This document shows positions 37,218 through 48,201 of a stretch of 64,000 nt of DNA, piece by piece. This DNA comes from Bacillus sp. WMMC1349 (GTDB lineage: Bacteria > Bacillota > Bacilli > Bacillales > Bacillaceae): assembly GCF_013155385.1 (NCBI RefSeq), contig NZ_JABJUQ010000007.1:3194501-3258500 (forward strand), read 5' to 3'. Numbering within the stretch: the stretch's first letter is position 1; every line of letters begins with the position of its first letter. The translations under genes and the position numbers were made by a program. The notes below the pieces were generated by a model. The model saw only the letters and a list, made by a program, of their open reading frames with translations, ran no database searches and had not been told where the DNA came from.

Positions 37218-37971
37218 GAAAATCACCTCCCAAAACACTTACCGTGTCAAGGATGCTCTGATAAAAATCTTGTCTGTTTGCGCCTTTGCGAATTTCAGAG
37301 AAAAATTTCCCGTCTTTAATAAAAATAATTCGTTCGCAAAAACTTGCGGAAGTCGGATCATGGGTGACCATCAAAATAGTCGCTCGTTTTTCACGGTTTA
37401 GTTTTGTCAGAGAGTCCATGACTTGTTTAGCAGATTTTGAATCAAGGTTTCCTGTCGGTTCATCCGCTAGAATAAGAGCAGGTTCATGAATCATTGCACG
37501 GGCACATGCCGCTCTTTGCTGCTGACCGCCGGAAACTTCATAAGTCCGGTGCTCAAGAATATGATCAATCTCCAATGTTTTCGCCAAATCAATAAGCTTT
37601 GACTCCATTTCTTTCGGTCGCACCTTATCAAGAGCAAGCGGCAACAGAATATTTTCCCTAATTGTCAATGTTTCAAGCAGGTTAAAATCTTGAAAGATAA
37701 AGCCGAGCTCACGCCTCCGAAATAACGCCAGTTTTTGATCTTTCAGTTTAGCAGGGTTTGTTCCATTAATCATTAATTCTCCATTTGTCGGCTGATCAAT
37801 TGTTGCGAGAAGGTTGAGAAGCGTCGTTTTTCCACTGCCTGAAGGCCCCATTACCCCGACAAACTCACCTTGTTCAACCGAGATATTAAAGTTGTTCAAA
37901 GCATCGTGTGAGAAACCGCCTTTTTTAGAAAAATATGTTTTAGATAAGTGTTTAGTTTCAAGTACGTTCAT
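37192..37971 (-). CDS. psdA: Bce-type ABC transporter ATPase PsdA (YvcR)
   Basis: ATP-binding subunit (259 aa) of the antimicrobial peptide detoxification transporter. Walker A is GPSGSGKTTLLNLL (~43-56), Q-loop is FIFQDFNLLET, signature is VSGGQQQRAACARAM, Walker B is LILADEPTGNLD, and the switch His is in MVTHDP. The start at 37971 (MNVLETKHLSKTY) is the standard BceA-type N-terminus. A TATAAT and a BceR-type operator lie upstream. Confidence 0.95.
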   Translation of the reverse strand: MNVLETKHLSKTYFSKKGGFSHDALNNFNISVEQGEFVGVMGPSGSGKTTLLNLLATIDQPTNGELMINGTNPAKLKDQKLALFRRRELGFIFQDFNLLETLTIRENILLPLALDKVRPKEMESKLIDLAKTLEIDHILEHRTYEVSGGQQQRAACARAMIHEPALILADEPTGNLDSKSAKQVMDSLTKLNREKRATILMVTHDPTSASFCERIIFIKDGKFFSEIRKGANRQDFYQSILDTVSVLGGDFHEHESYRS

Positions 37972-37995
37972 TGGTTTCCTCTCCTTTTCCTCTTT

Positions 37996-38069
37996 ATTAT
38001 AAAAAGGAGTGAAAACTTCTCCCATCGAATTACCTTGCAAAGCAGACAGCCAATCTTACAGTTTTGTCA
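37996..38069 (-). promoter_or_regulatory. psdAB promoter with PsdR binding site
   Basis: TGACAAAACTGTAA (38069-38056, minus strand) matches exactly the TNACA-N4-TGTAA consensus reported for BceR-type regulators. TATAAT lies downstream at 38001-37996, with no good -35, as expected for an activated promoter. The operator overlaps the psdS stop codon. Confidence 0.75.
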
Positions 38070-39138
38070 CATTTCCATGAAGAGTGTTGCTTGAAAACGT
38101 CACCGTCATCACTGTTCCTTTTCCTTGCTCTGATGATGCGCGAAGTTCATGACCTAAGTGACGGCAAATTTCTTTTGATAAATAAAGTCCCATCCCTGTC
38201 GCTTCTTGTTGTCTTCTTCCATTTTCCCCGGTGAAAAATGGAAGAAAGATTCGCGGGAGATCTTGAGCTGGAATGCCGACGCCATGATCAATGATGGACA
38301 CAGCAGTCTGATTGCCTGTTTGCTCTACCTTCATCACAATATCTTCTCCTTTGTTTTGCGGCGAATATTTTAAGGCATTATGAAGGATTTGCTGAAAGAC
38401 GACAGACAGCCATTTTTTATCACTGTAGATCAATAGACAATCATCTGAAATGACTAGCTTTGGAAAAAGTCTTCGTTTAATAAACTGACGTTTCTCCTCA
38501 TTAATGATTTCTCTGAGTAAACTGATGACATCGATTTGTTCGGCTTTTAAATCGATAGCAAAGTGATCAAGCCTAGCCATATGAAGCATCATATCTAAAC
38601 CATAGCGAAACCGGTCATTCTCTTCTTCAATCTCAGTAAGCAAGGACCTGATTGACCTGATCTCTGACTGTTTCTTCCCTTCTTGAATGAGGAGTGAAAT
38701 GACAGATACAGGAGTTTTCATATGGTGGATCCATTGATTTGTAAAATCGAGATGCTGTTGCCGCTCTCTAGAATAACAGGAAAGCTTTTCACGGTATTCT
38801 TTATTGAGTTTAGCAACTAGTTCAGTCCACATTTTCTGTTCTTTTGTTGTTGGCTGATAGGCTTTTAATACTTCTCCAGTTTGCATGGATACTTCAACAT
38901 ATTGGTTATTTAATTGAGAAAGAAACGAACGTTGTCTGCCATAGTCAATGATCAAACCGATGCTGAGAAAAAAGATCATCAAAATAAACATGTAAAAAAT
39001 ATTAGTCCTTGAAATACCTGACCCTTTTTCAACGATACCAAGAGCTGCAACAATGGTGACGAATCCTGTACCTAGTATAGAAAATAGAATGATCCAAGCG
39101 CGATCCCGCAAATATGCTTTAAACATCCTCTTGCTCAT
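38056..39138 (-). CDS. psdS: Intramembrane-sensing histidine kinase PsdS (YvcQ)
   Basis: 360 aa (B. subtilis 356). Two closely spaced membrane helices (~14-32 and ~42-62) have almost no extracellular loop, as in BceS kinases that sense through their transporter. The H-box is WIHHMKTPVSVISLL. The ATPase domain has FQQILHNALKYS (N-box), DHGVGI and GMGLYLSKEI. The start at 39138 overlaps psdR by 20 nt; the longer frame would lie wholly within psdR. Confidence 0.94.
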   Translation of the reverse strand: MSKRMFKAYLRDRAWIILFSILGTGFVTIVAALGIVEKGSGISRTNIFYMFILMIFFLSIGLIIDYGRQRSFLSQLNNQYVEVSMQTGEVLKAYQPTTKEQKMWTELVAKLNKEYREKLSCYSRERQQHLDFTNQWIHHMKTPVSVISLLIQEGKKQSEIRSIRSLLTEIEEENDRFRYGLDMMLHMARLDHFAIDLKAEQIDVISLLREIINEEKRQFIKRRLFPKLVISDDCLLIYSDKKWLSVVFQQILHNALKYSPQNKGEDIVMKVEQTGNQTAVSIIDHGVGIPAQDLPRIFLPFFTGENGRRQQEATGMGLYLSKEICRHLGHELRASSEQGKGTVMTVTFSSNTLHGNVTKL

Positions 39139-39835
39139 CCTTCCAATCGATACAAAACCGGTACCCTTGTCCCCTGACAGTTTTAATGGCATCATCGATT
39201 CCAAGTTCACCAAGTTTCTTTCTTAAACGATTAACATTGACCGTTAACGTATTGTCATCAACAAAATGGACTTCATCCCATAATGCTTCAAGCAGTTCTT
39301 CCCTTGTGACAATTCGATCATACTCTTTGACAAACATTGATAAAAGCTGAAATTCTTTTTGTGAAAGAGACATTCGGTGATCTTCCCTTTGCATTTCAAA
39401 ACGCTCTGGATAAATATACAGACCTCCAACTTCTAGTACTTGTGTTTCTTGATGAAGAGCTGATGAGTATTCACCGTATGTACGCCGCAGTACACTTTTG
39501 ATTTTGGCGAGCACAACATCGAGATGAAATGGTTTTGTGATATAATCATCACCTCCATGTTCAATCGCCATCACCTGATTCAATTCATCCGTGCGAGCAG
39601 AAATAAAAATAATGGGTACATTTGATACAGTACGGATTTGTCTGCACCAATAAAAACCATCAAAATAAGGAAGGTTAATGTCCAAGAGGACCAAATCAGC
39701 GGTTTTTTCGATAAATTCTTGTTTGATTTGAGAAAATGTTTGAACAGTACTGACTTCATAACCATACTTTCGTAAATGATTTTGCAGAATAGAAGCAATT
39801 CGTTCATCATCTTCAATAAGTAAAATGTTATACAT
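39119..39835 (-). CDS. psdR: OmpR-family response regulator PsdR (YvcP)
   Basis: 238 aa. The receiver domain (~1-118) has IEDDERI, phospho-acceptor Asp in LVLLDINLPYFDG, and TKPF with the conserved Lys. The C-terminal winged helix (~140-230) contains TREELLEALWDE and TVNVNRLRKKL. Phosphorylated by PsdS, it should activate psdAB through the TGACA-N4-TGTAA site. It directly follows the N-acetyltransferase gene (2-nt gap), so these may be one transcript. Confidence 0.95.
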   Translation of the reverse strand: MYNILLIEDDERIASILQNHLRKYGYEVSTVQTFSQIKQEFIEKTADLVLLDINLPYFDGFYWCRQIRTVSNVPIIFISARTDELNQVMAIEHGGDDYITKPFHLDVVLAKIKSVLRRTYGEYSSALHQETQVLEVGGLYIYPERFEMQREDHRMSLSQKEFQLLSMFVKEYDRIVTREELLEALWDEVHFVDDNTLTVNVNRLRKKLGELGIDDAIKTVRGQGYRFCIDWKDEQEDV

Positions 39836-39837
39836 GT

Positions 39838-40602
39838 TTAATCATCCTCAAAAAAATACTTGTTAAACATTGTAGTAAATTCCCCTTGTTTCACATTTTG
39901 TTTGGAAAGATTATGACTGGTCCGTTTTGTGAAATGATCTTTCTTCAAAACGATTGTTCCGTTCCTTGTCAATTTACAAGCAAGTGGGTCTTGATTAAAA
40001 GGTGATTCAGGATGATCTTGGATGAGCCCACGGACATCAGCAAGCACCACTTCATTGATTGGTTCAATTGAAAATGCGTAACCTGTCTGCCAGCCTTCAC
40101 CTTTATCCATTTCAAGAAGATAGTCTCCTTTGTCAGTATTCGTTTTTTGAACACGATAATGTCCTGTTTTTGAAGTCATCACTTCTCCTGATAGTGGAAC
40201 TGGAGCAAGAGGCAGATTCAGTCCAAACCCGGTATCAATGAGGAAAGCCTCGTTTTCTTCCCGCAAAACAATGGCAACATGTGTACCTGTTAGTGACCAT
40301 TGTTGATTTTTTTCATTGTAGACTGTTCCTTGAATCATATGGACTGAAAAACCGAGATCTTGCAACACATAATATAGGAATGCGTTCAAATGATAGCATA
40401 AACCGCCACGCTGATCATTCAGCAGGGATTCAGTCAGACTTTTCTTTGTCATTGGAATACGTTCTTTTTTTAAAACAGAACTATTTTCAAATGGAAACTG
40501 ATAGGCTATCCGTTCTAAAAATTCCGGCAAGTCAGCAAATGAGATCACATGATGAGAATCATATCCGATTCTCTTATATAGCAAGTCAAGCAAAACGGTC
40601 AT
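39838..40602 (-). CDS. yvcN: Arylamine N-acetyltransferase YvcN
   Basis: 254-aa member of the arylamine N-acetyltransferase family (acetyl-CoA dependent). The catalytic Cys-His-Asp triad is visible: RGGLCYHLNAF, THVAIVL and IDTGFG. ATG at 40602 (MTVLLDLLYKRIG) follows AAAGGAGAG and is preferred over the upstream codon. Same position as in B. subtilis, between crh and psdR. The physiological substrate is unknown. Confidence 0.9.
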   Translation of the reverse strand: MTVLLDLLYKRIGYDSHHVISFADLPEFLERIAYQFPFENSSVLKKERIPMTKKSLTESLLNDQRGGLCYHLNAFLYYVLQDLGFSVHMIQGTVYNEKNQQWSLTGTHVAIVLREENEAFLIDTGFGLNLPLAPVPLSGEVMTSKTGHYRVQKTNTDKGDYLLEMDKGEGWQTGYAFSIEPINEVVLADVRGLIQDHPESPFNQDPLACKLTRNGTIVLKKDHFTKRTSHNLSKQNVKQGEFTTMFNKYFFEDD

Positions 40603-40715
40603 GATTCTCTCCTTTGGATTCTTATTCAATACTGCCTGGCATAAAATGAATAAAAAGTACCCTTATAGTAGGCTATATACTAAGATCCCACTATATAGGG
40701 TACATGTTGTAATGG

Positions 40716-40973
40716 TTAGTTTTGTTCCAGAACATATGCAGTCAATGCATCAATTGCGTCTTGTTCATCAGCTCCATCTGCAATCAGTGTGACTTCAGAT
40801 CCCGAACTGACAGCCAGACTCATTAATCCCATGATGCTTTTTGCATTCACTTTTTTATCTCCCTTTTCCAAAAAGATGTCTGATTGAAAGCGGTTGGCTT
40901 CCTGAACAAACAATGCGGCTGGACGTGCTTGCAGTCCTGTTTTTAAACGAATTTCGACTTTTTGTTGAACCAT
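40716..40973 (-). CDS. crh: Catabolite repression HPr-like protein Crh
   Basis: 85 aa, HPr fold. The PTS phosphorylation site His15 is replaced by Gln15 (TGLQARPAALF), while the regulatory Ser46 is kept (NAKSIMGLMSL). This marks Crh rather than HPr. Ser46 is phosphorylated by HPr kinase, whose gene is also in this window (56.97-57.90 kb). Crh-P is a CcpA corepressor. It follows whiA in the rapZ-glmR-whiA-crh operon. Confidence 0.97.
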   Translation of the reverse strand: MVQQKVEIRLKTGLQARPAALFVQEANRFQSDIFLEKGDKKVNAKSIMGLMSLAVSSGSEVTLIADGADEQDAIDALTAYVLEQN

Positions 40974-40997
40974 AAGATCTCCCCATTCCCTTGTCCA

Positions 40998-41963
40998 TTA
41001 TTTTAAAGAGACAAATTGCCCTAAACGTAATTGTTCAGCAATCTCATCTAATTTGCGAAGTCGATGGTTAATCCCCGATTTACTGATTTTTCCGCTGGTG
41101 ACCATTTCACCAAGTTCTTTTAAGGTTACTTCTTGATAATCAATACGGAGCTGTGCAATTTCTCTCAGTTTCTCCGGCAAAGCATCAAGACCGATTTTTT
41201 CATCGATATATTTAATGTTTTCCACCTGTCTGAGCGAAGCGCCAATTGTCTTGTTTAAGTTGGCGGTTTCACAATTGACCAGTCTGTTAACCGAGTTTCT
41301 CATATCCCGTACAATCCGGACGTCTTCGAATCGGAGCAGTGAATGGTGTGCACCAATTACATTTAAAAACTCGGTGATTTTCTCCGCTTCTTTCAAATAA
41401 GTAATATACCCTTTCTTCCGCTCCAATGTTTTGCTGTTTAAATGAAACTGATTCATCAGTTCTGATAATGAATCGTTATGCTCTTTGTACATCGAAGAAA
41501 TTTCTAAATGATAAGAAGAAGTTTCGGGATTGTTGACAGAACCACCAGCTAAAAAAGCTCCCCTTATATAAGAACGTTTACAACATCTTTTTTTCACTAG
41601 TTCTTCTGATATGTTTCTTGCAATAACAAAATTTTCTCCAAGTATCTTTAAGTCTTCAAGGATGGTCTTTGCATTTTCGAACAGACGTACAATGTAGACA
41701 TTATTTTTTTTCAGTCTCATTTTTTTTCGAACGAGCAGTTCGACGGACACCTCATATTGCATTTTAAGCAATGTATAAATTCTTCTGGCAATGGCCGCAT
41801 TCTCGGTTTGAACATCTAGAACCACTTTTCGGTTTGAGAAGGACAGTGAACCATTCATTCGAATGAGGGCAGAAAGTTCCGCTTTCGAGCAGCAATCCTT
41901 CACTTCCAAGTTTGTAAGTTCCTTTTTCGTTTCAGACGCAAATGACAATTTAGACAACCCCAT
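40998..41963 (-). CDS. whiA: WhiA (YvcL), DNA-binding division and segregation factor
   Basis: 321 aa with an N-terminal LAGLIDADG-like domain ([13 protein letters not shown] at the start, [16 protein letters not shown] near 133) and a C-terminal helix-turn-helix ([25 protein letters not shown]). In Streptomyces it is a sporulation regulator; in B. subtilis it affects cell division and chromosome segregation. It is 24 nt upstream of crh and 11 nt after glmR. Confidence 0.95.
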   Translation of the reverse strand: MGLSKLSFASETKKELTNLEVKDCCSKAELSALIRMNGSLSFSNRKVVLDVQTENAAIARRIYTLLKMQYEVSVELLVRKKMRLKKNNVYIVRLFENAKTILEDLKILGENFVIARNISEELVKKRCCKRSYIRGAFLAGGSVNNPETSSYHLEISSMYKEHNDSLSELMNQFHLNSKTLERKKGYITYLKEAEKITEFLNVIGAHHSLLRFEDVRIVRDMRNSVNRLVNCETANLNKTIGASLRQVENIKYIDEKIGLDALPEKLREIAQLRIDYQEVTLKELGEMVTSGKISKSGINHRLRKLDEIAEQLRLGQFVSLK

Positions 41964-41974
41964 TCCAAAGCCTG

Positions 41975-42928
41975 CTATTCTTTTAATAAATCAACAAGCA
42001 ACGAAGCAACTTTATGTGTATCATGGCGAATGACGCCATTCTCATACGTTACAATCTGATCTTTTATGACTTCAAGCCCCATGAGCGTCAGACTCTCAAT
42101 ATTAAACTGCACAGGCTGGGCAAGTTCTTGGGCATATCTTGCTCGAATATCGTCCGGGATCTCCTCATTATTAACAAGAATCGTCTCAATAAAAGGAGTA
42201 CCCATATGTTGGTTCAATGCTTCAACATGGTCTGCAGCACTGTAATACAAGGTTTCTCCTGGCTGAGTCATCACATTGCATATATAAACCTTTTTGGCAG
42301 AAGCATTCAAAATTTCTTCCCTTATTTTTGGAACAAGTAGATTGGGTAAAATACTTGTGTATAGGCTACCTGGACCAAGAATAATCAAATCAGCCTTCCG
42401 AATGACATCGATCGTTTCTGGTAATGGTTCAATTTTTTCAGGGGTTAGAAATACTCTTTTAATGCGGCGCCCATAGGATGGGATCACCGACTCCCCTGAA
42501 ATAATCTGACCATCATCCATTTCTGCATGTAACACAACACTAGTATTTGCAGCTGGCAGCACCTTTCCACGAACATTTAATACTTTACTCATTTCAGTGA
42601 CGGCATGAAAGAAATCACCGGTTATGTTTGTCATTGCCGCCAACATTAAATTCCCCAATGAATGGCCGATTAAATCGCCACCCTTGTTAAAGCGGTGCTG
42701 GAACAGGTTTTCCACGAGCGGCTCCACATCAGATAACGCAGCCAGTACATTCCGTACATCACCAGGAGGAGGAATTTTCAATTCATTTCTTAATCTCCCT
42801 GAACTTCCCCCATCATCTGCAACTGTTACAACAGCTGTAATGTCCACAGAATGATGCTTTAAACCTCTCAACAATACAGATAGACCCGTTCCTCCACCGA
42901 AGATTGCAATTTTTTTCTGCTTGGTCAT
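41975..42928 (-). CDS. glmR: GlmR (YvcK), regulator of GlmS and cell shape
   Basis: 317 aa, CofD-like fold: [18 protein letters not shown] at the N-terminus, [17 protein letters not shown] and [17 protein letters not shown]. It binds UDP-GlcNAc, stimulates GlmS and is needed for growth on gluconeogenic carbon. The start at 42928 (MTKQKKIAI) lies 1 nt after the rapZ stop; the reading frame upstream lies within rapZ. 317 aa equals the B. subtilis length. Confidence 0.95.
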   Translation of the reverse strand: MTKQKKIAIFGGGTGLSVLLRGLKHHSVDITAVVTVADDGGSSGRLRNELKIPPPGDVRNVLAALSDVEPLVENLFQHRFNKGGDLIGHSLGNLMLAAMTNITGDFFHAVTEMSKVLNVRGKVLPAANTSVVLHAEMDDGQIISGESVIPSYGRRIKRVFLTPEKIEPLPETIDVIRKADLIILGPGSLYTSILPNLLVPKIREEILNASAKKVYICNVMTQPGETLYYSAADHVEALNQHMGTPFIETILVNNEEIPDDIRARYAQELAQPVQFNIESLTLMGLEVIKDQIVTYENGVIRHDTHKVASLLVDLLKE

Positions 42929-42929
42929 T

Positions 42930-43817
42930 TTATTTTCTGCTTTTCTTCTCAATGTCCCGGTGAGTAACATGAGTATAGTAGTCTTTTTTAAAATAATCAG
43001 CAACATATTCAGTAAGCGTCACAGACCGGTGTTGTCCTCCCGTACATCCAATGGCAATAACAAGCTGGCTTTTGCCTTCACGTTTATAGGAAGGTAGCAT
43101 AAAGCCCAACAAATCGGTCAACTTTTCAAGGAATTTTTGTGTTTCACTCCATTTCATCACATAGGATGATACTTCATGGTCTTTGCCGGTCAATGGTCTC
43201 ATACTATCAATGTAGTATGGGTTTGGAAGAAATCTCACATCGAAAACGAGATCAGCATCAATCGGAAGCCCGTATTTAAATCCAAATGACATGACATTGA
43301 CAGTGAAAGTGTGACCTTCATCTGTCACAAAATGCTGAATAATTTTTTCACGCAATTCTTTTGGTTTCATGTCAGATGTATCGTAAATAATTTGGGAGCG
43401 ACCTTTCAATTCTTCTAAAAGCTGACGCTCCATTTCAATTCCTTCAAGTGGAAGCCCTGTTGTTGCAAGCGGGTGGGAACGTCTTGTTTCTTTATATCTT
43501 GAAACTAACACCGAATCTTTTGCATCCAAAAACAAAATACGCGGGGTTATCCACGATGTTTCTCCAATTCCATCAAGAGCTTCAATCAGCCGATCAAAAA
43601 ATTGGCGACCGCGCAAATCCATGACAAGCGCAACTTTGCTCATCTTTGAACTTGATTCCTTCATCAGCTCCAAAAATTTCGGGAGTAAAGACGGCGGCAA
43701 ATTGTCCACGCAGAAAAACCCGAGATCTTCAAAACTTTGAATCGCAACTGTTTTTCCTGCTCCAGACATTCCGGTTATAATGACAAGCTGAATTTCATGG
43801 CCTCCATTTGCACTCAT
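42930..43817 (-). CDS. rapZ: RapZ (YvcJ), nucleotide-binding protein
   Basis: 295 aa. Walker A is [14 protein letters not shown] (~14-27) and Walker B-like is [10 protein letters not shown]. The C-terminal domain has [20 protein letters not shown] and [13 protein letters not shown]. It hydrolyses GTP/ATP. In enterobacteria RapZ controls glmS sRNA decay; in B. subtilis the protein affects competence. Operon with yvcI, glmR, whiA and crh. Confidence 0.95.
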   Translation of the reverse strand: MSANGGHEIQLVIITGMSGAGKTVAIQSFEDLGFFCVDNLPPSLLPKFLELMKESSSKMSKVALVMDLRGRQFFDRLIEALDGIGETSWITPRILFLDAKDSVLVSRYKETRRSHPLATTGLPLEGIEMERQLLEELKGRSQIIYDTSDMKPKELREKIIQHFVTDEGHTFTVNVMSFGFKYGLPIDADLVFDVRFLPNPYYIDSMRPLTGKDHEVSSYVMKWSETQKFLEKLTDLLGFMLPSYKREGKSQLVIAIGCTGGQHRSVTLTEYVADYFKKDYYTHVTHRDIEKKSRK

Positions 43818-43835
43818 ATGTTTCCCCCCTTATGG

Positions 43836-44309
43836 TTAGTCGCCTTGTGGATCTAAGCGATAAGACAGTAATTTAAAGTCAGGCGTATAGGTAAAGGTCC
43901 CGTGAAGAAGACCGCTGCCTTTTAGCATAAAGTCAAGAATGTGTACATCACCCGGTGCCATTGGTAAATGTTCTATATCTCTAGCCGAATGCCATTCGAT
44001 GATTCCTTCTTCAGACTCTTTTACAGGTTTGCCTGTATAATGATCGGCGACAAACGTGAACATCATCCATTCTGAGACAACCTGTTCATTTTCTTTTATG
44101 ATAAAGGTAAATATGCCTTTTAATTGTGGATTTAACACATATATACCTGTCTCTTCGCGGTATTCTCTGATGACGGCATCTCTGACTGTTTCCCCGCACT
44201 CCATTTTACCGCCGGGAGCTACCCACCAGCCTCTACGAGGTTTTTTTAGCAACAGAACTTTATCATCCGACATCAGCACACAATTGGTCACTCTTTGCAA
44301 GTTTGTCAC
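43836..44309 (-). CDS. yvcI: Nudix hydrolase YvcI
   Basis: 157 aa, MutT/Nudix fold. The Nudix box begins at GGKMECGETVRDAV and ends REYREETGI, fitting GX5EX7REUXEEXGU. The substrate is a nucleoside diphosphate derivative but is not determined. It is the first gene of the yvcI-rapZ-glmR-whiA-crh operon, 18 nt before rapZ. Confidence 0.93.
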   Translation of the reverse strand: MTNLQRVTNCVLMSDDKVLLLKKPRRGWWVAPGGKMECGETVRDAVIREYREETGIYVLNPQLKGIFTFIIKENEQVVSEWMMFTFVADHYTGKPVKESEEGIIEWHSARDIEHLPMAPGDVHILDFMLKGSGLLHGTFTYTPDFKLLSYRLDPQGD

Positions 44310-44676
44310 CCATCCTTTAATTCCTTCAATTCTTTACTCTATTATACCGCTTCCTAGTGCCTCCCACAATGAACATGGCGTCAAACTGGGAAAAACGTCT
44401 TTTTCCAAACAGGAGACCATTGAAAGCGCATACTAAAACTGTTTTATATATTATTTTACAGCAAAACCGGTTTTTTCATGAAGTAAATATGAACAAAATA
44501 TGAAAATGATGATATGGTTTTCTTTAGAAATGATATCCATAAAAAAAGACACGGATATGTAAATCCGTGCCAAAAGAATTCATTATAAAAGGGGGTCAAT
44601 TACTAAAGTAATCATATCAAATGATTGTTTCACTGGTGTTACAGTGCGGTTAAAACATGATGACTTTTACATTTTG
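44310..44676. other. yvcI-trxB intergenic region
   Basis: 367 bp without a gene. It contains the yvcI promoter region and, at 44541-44570, the trxB terminator. No other structure is evident. Confidence 0.5.
44541..44570 (-). terminator. trxB terminator
   Basis: On the minus strand CACGGAT/ATCCGTG with a 6-nt loop is followed by CTTTTTTT. It lies 107 bp past the trxB stop. Confidence 0.8.
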
Positions 44677-45660
<984 letters not shown>

Positions 45661-45899
45661 TTAGCCTAGCAGTCAGTTTCTCTAAGTAAATATTCCCTAG
45701 TTGCTTCTTCCTTACCCATATCCTATAAAATATCTTGCGTCTGTGCTATTGATTTGCTCAGAAAGCCAAAAACAGATTTGGATTTGACAATTAAACATGA
45801 GCAGGCAGGGAGCTGTTCAAAAAGCTAACTAAAAATGTGAAAAGACTGTCTAAGCGTCAAACAGCAACATTGTTTAAATCTGTCTTTAAAAGCATAAAA

Positions 45900-45942
45900 A
45901 AACTTGCCGATGAAGCCGTGTTTTCGACTTTATCGGCAAGCC
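45900..45942 (-). terminator. yvcD terminator
   Basis: On the minus strand CTTGCCGAT pairs with ATCGGCAAG around a GTCGAAAACAC-type loop, followed by TTTTTTTATG. About 320 bp separate trxB and yvcD; the rest has no gene, only a GGAGCTGTTCAAAAAGC string at ~45810 loosely like one end of the dispersed repeat. Confidence 0.85.
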
Positions 45943-45955
45943 TATACTACTGCTT

Positions 45956-47407
45956 TTAAAGGTGTTCTTTTAATACACGCTCATATTTTGTAAGTGTTGC
46001 AGATGAGATGTTAAACAGCTTCGCTGTTTCGGTCTTGGTAAGCCGTTCATGCTGTTCCGTTTTCCAAATATAATAGATGGTTGCAGCCAAGCCGTTAGGA
46101 TTTCGCAACTGGACCCCTGAAGCTCTCATTTGCTGGATCACATGAAAGATCCAAAAGCACATTGCATCTTCCTCGATGACAGAACAATCCGCTTTTTCTA
46201 TTGCTTTTACTGTTCGATAAGCAAACAGTGCATCTTTTGAAATGACTGTTTTTTTGTTTTCACCGTAAAGTAAAAGCCTGACAAAGTGGTCTTCAAACTC
46301 TGTTTTTGCCATTTTTGAGTCGAGTACAGCTTGAAGTTGGTTTTTTTCTCCTTTTCTTTCGCTTACGTAATATGCAGCAAGGCGTTCCTCAAGCGAGGGC
46401 TGTTTTTCCAATCGTTCTTTCCAAGGCTCAATGCGGGCATGACCTGGGTATTCCGTCTCCATTTTCCCCCATATTCGTTCAGCGAATGGGATACGGTCAG
46501 TAAAATAAGCTGAACATGCAAGCCAGTAATAAAAAGTTACATCTCCTTCAAACCCTGTGCGATAAAGCGACTTTAGCCATCTATAGCCAAGATCATACAT
46601 GCCGATAAGCGAAAAAGTTGCACCGAGCTTATACCTTTGCTCACTCAACATGGGATAAATATTGGAAAGTTGTTCAGAAAGAATTCTCACTTGTTCATCT
46701 TTTCTTTCATAATGGAAGAAGATCAACAAGTTGCATAAGGCATGCAAATTCCCATCATTTTTTTCTAACACGGTCATGACTGTCAGCTTCGCTTTATGAA
46801 TATCGCCAGCATAAAAATAGGCAAGGGCCAGGTTGTTATAAGCCGACCAAAATTCCGGATAATCGTTGATGATCTCTTCAAGAATCTCAATCGATTCTTG
46901 CAGCTGCCCATTTTCCAAAAATGATTTTGCTTGATCTTGCTTTAAAATTAAATCATCCTGATCATACTCTGAGTAATGATCGCTTTCTTCTCCCATATCT
47001 AACAAGTCAAGCAGCTCCATATTTTCCGTCATGAATTCACCGTTTGGATCTTCATTTAAATAGGTTTCGGCTGCTTTATAAGCCTCTTGAAAAAGACCAA
47101 GATGAGCATAGTTATTTGCCTTAAAATAATGGCATTCAGTCATTTTTTCATTCATATTTTTTAAAATAAAGTCCAAAAGCTCATTTGATTGCTGATAAAA
47201 ACCCATTTCCGTATAAATGACGGCAAGCTGAGAAAGCATACCCGTATTATCCGGTTCAAGAAAAATTGCTCTTTGAATGAGCTTGCTTGCACGGGATAGA
47301 TTCCGTTCTCGGTATGCTTTGAGTCCTTTATGATAGAGATATTGTCCATCTTGAAACAATTGAACAATTCTTTCGTTATGATGATGTTCAGAAGTGTACT
47401 TACTCAC
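45956..47407 (-). CDS. yvcD: TPR-repeat protein YvcD
   Basis: 483 aa (B. subtilis 484), soluble, with several tetratricopeptide repeats (SRASKLIQRAIFLEPDNTGM, AYNNLALAYFYAGDIHKAKL). The C-terminus reads ETAKLFNISSATLTKYERVL and looks like a small helix-turn-helix. TPR plus HTH suggests protein-protein contacts and possibly DNA binding, but no function is known. GTG at 47407 after GGAGGGTAGCT is chosen; the upstream in-frame extension is hydrophobic and lacks a ribosome-binding site. Confidence 0.88.
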   Translation of the reverse strand: MSKYTSEHHHNERIVQLFQDGQYLYHKGLKAYRERNLSRASKLIQRAIFLEPDNTGMLSQLAVIYTEMGFYQQSNELLDFILKNMNEKMTECHYFKANNYAHLGLFQEAYKAAETYLNEDPNGEFMTENMELLDLLDMGEESDHYSEYDQDDLILKQDQAKSFLENGQLQESIEILEEIINDYPEFWSAYNNLALAYFYAGDIHKAKLTVMTVLEKNDGNLHALCNLLIFFHYERKDEQVRILSEQLSNIYPMLSEQRYKLGATFSLIGMYDLGYRWLKSLYRTGFEGDVTFYYWLACSAYFTDRIPFAERIWGKMETEYPGHARIEPWKERLEKQPSLEERLAAYYVSERKGEKNQLQAVLDSKMAKTEFEDHFVRLLLYGENKKTVISKDALFAYRTVKAIEKADCSVIEEDAMCFWIFHVIQQMRASGVQLRNPNGLAATIYYIWKTEQHERLTKTETAKLFNISSATLTKYERVLKEHL

Positions 47408-47535
47408 AGCTACCCTCCATTTCAAACTGTATACCGTCAGTAGTATAACATAATTTCCAGCCAGCTTATAGACCAAAAACAAGTTTCTAGAAAATTCTCT
47501 TCATTTTCCACCTTTGGCAGCACCTCTTCCACTAT

Positions 47536-47575
47536 AAAAACCAGCGGCCAACGTTTCTCCACTGGTTTTTGAGTA
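47536..47575 (-). terminator. his operon terminator
   Basis: AAAAACCAG/CTGGTTTTT with a 17-nt loop lies 11 nt past the hisI stop. It may act in both directions. Confidence 0.8.
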
Positions 47576-47580
47576 AGATT

Positions 47581-48201
47581 CTAACTTCGTTCTTGACGTT
47601 TCCTGAGTTCATTTAACACCTCAGCAAATGGCAGAGACTGTTCTTTTAATAAAACAAACAGGTGATAAATAAGATCAGCCACTTCCCATCTTAATTCTTC
47701 AAGATTGCGATTTTTTGCAGCAATGATCACCTCGGCAGCTTCTTCACCAACTTTTTTTAAGATTTTATCAATACCTTTGTCAAATAAATAAGTCGTATAA
47801 GCCCCTTCCGGCATATCAACATATCGTCTGGCAATGGTAGATTCGAGCTCACTTAAAATTGTAAAACGCCCCCTGACTGCTGTTTTTTGCATTGATGAGA
47901 AACAGCTATCATTTCCTTGATGACATGCCGGTCCAGTCGGTTCGACAAGAATAACAAGAGCATCATGATCACAATCAAGGCGAATCTCTTTAACATATTG
48001 AACATTGCCAGATGTTGCTCCTTTATGCCACAGTTCTCCGCGGGAGCGACTGAAAAACCATGTTTCTTTTGTTTCCAACGTTTTTTCAAATGATTCTTTA
48101 TTCATATAAGCCAATGTTAGCACTTCTTTTGTGATCTCATCCTGAACGATCGCGGGAATTAACCCCGCTTCATTAAAATTCAGTTCGTCAACAGTGATCA
48201 T
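47581..48201 (-). CDS. hisI: Bifunctional PRA-CH cyclohydrolase / PRA-PP pyrophosphatase HisI
   Basis: Second and third steps of histidine synthesis in one protein (206 aa). The N-terminal PRA-CH domain carries the metal ligands CDHDALVI and HQGNDSCF and the signature [19 protein letters not shown]. The C-terminal PRA-PP domain has [15 protein letters not shown] and [13 protein letters not shown]. The start ATG at 48201 overlaps the hisF stop by 4 nt. Last gene of the operon. Confidence 0.96.
   Translation of the reverse strand: MITVDELNFNEAGLIPAIVQDEITKEVLTLAYMNKESFEKTLETKETWFFSRSRGELWHKGATSGNVQYVKEIRLDCDHDALVILVEPTGPACHQGNDSCFSSMQKTAVRGRFTILSELESTIARRYVDMPEGAYTTYLFDKGIDKILKKVGEEAAEVIIAAKNRNLEELRWEVADLIYHLFVLLKEQSLPFAEVLNELRKRQERS

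Noticed and set aside
45805..45870. Sixth copy of the dispersed repeat between trxB and yvcD
   Set aside because: Only a short GGAGCTGTTCAAAAAGC-like string matches; the core and other end are absent.
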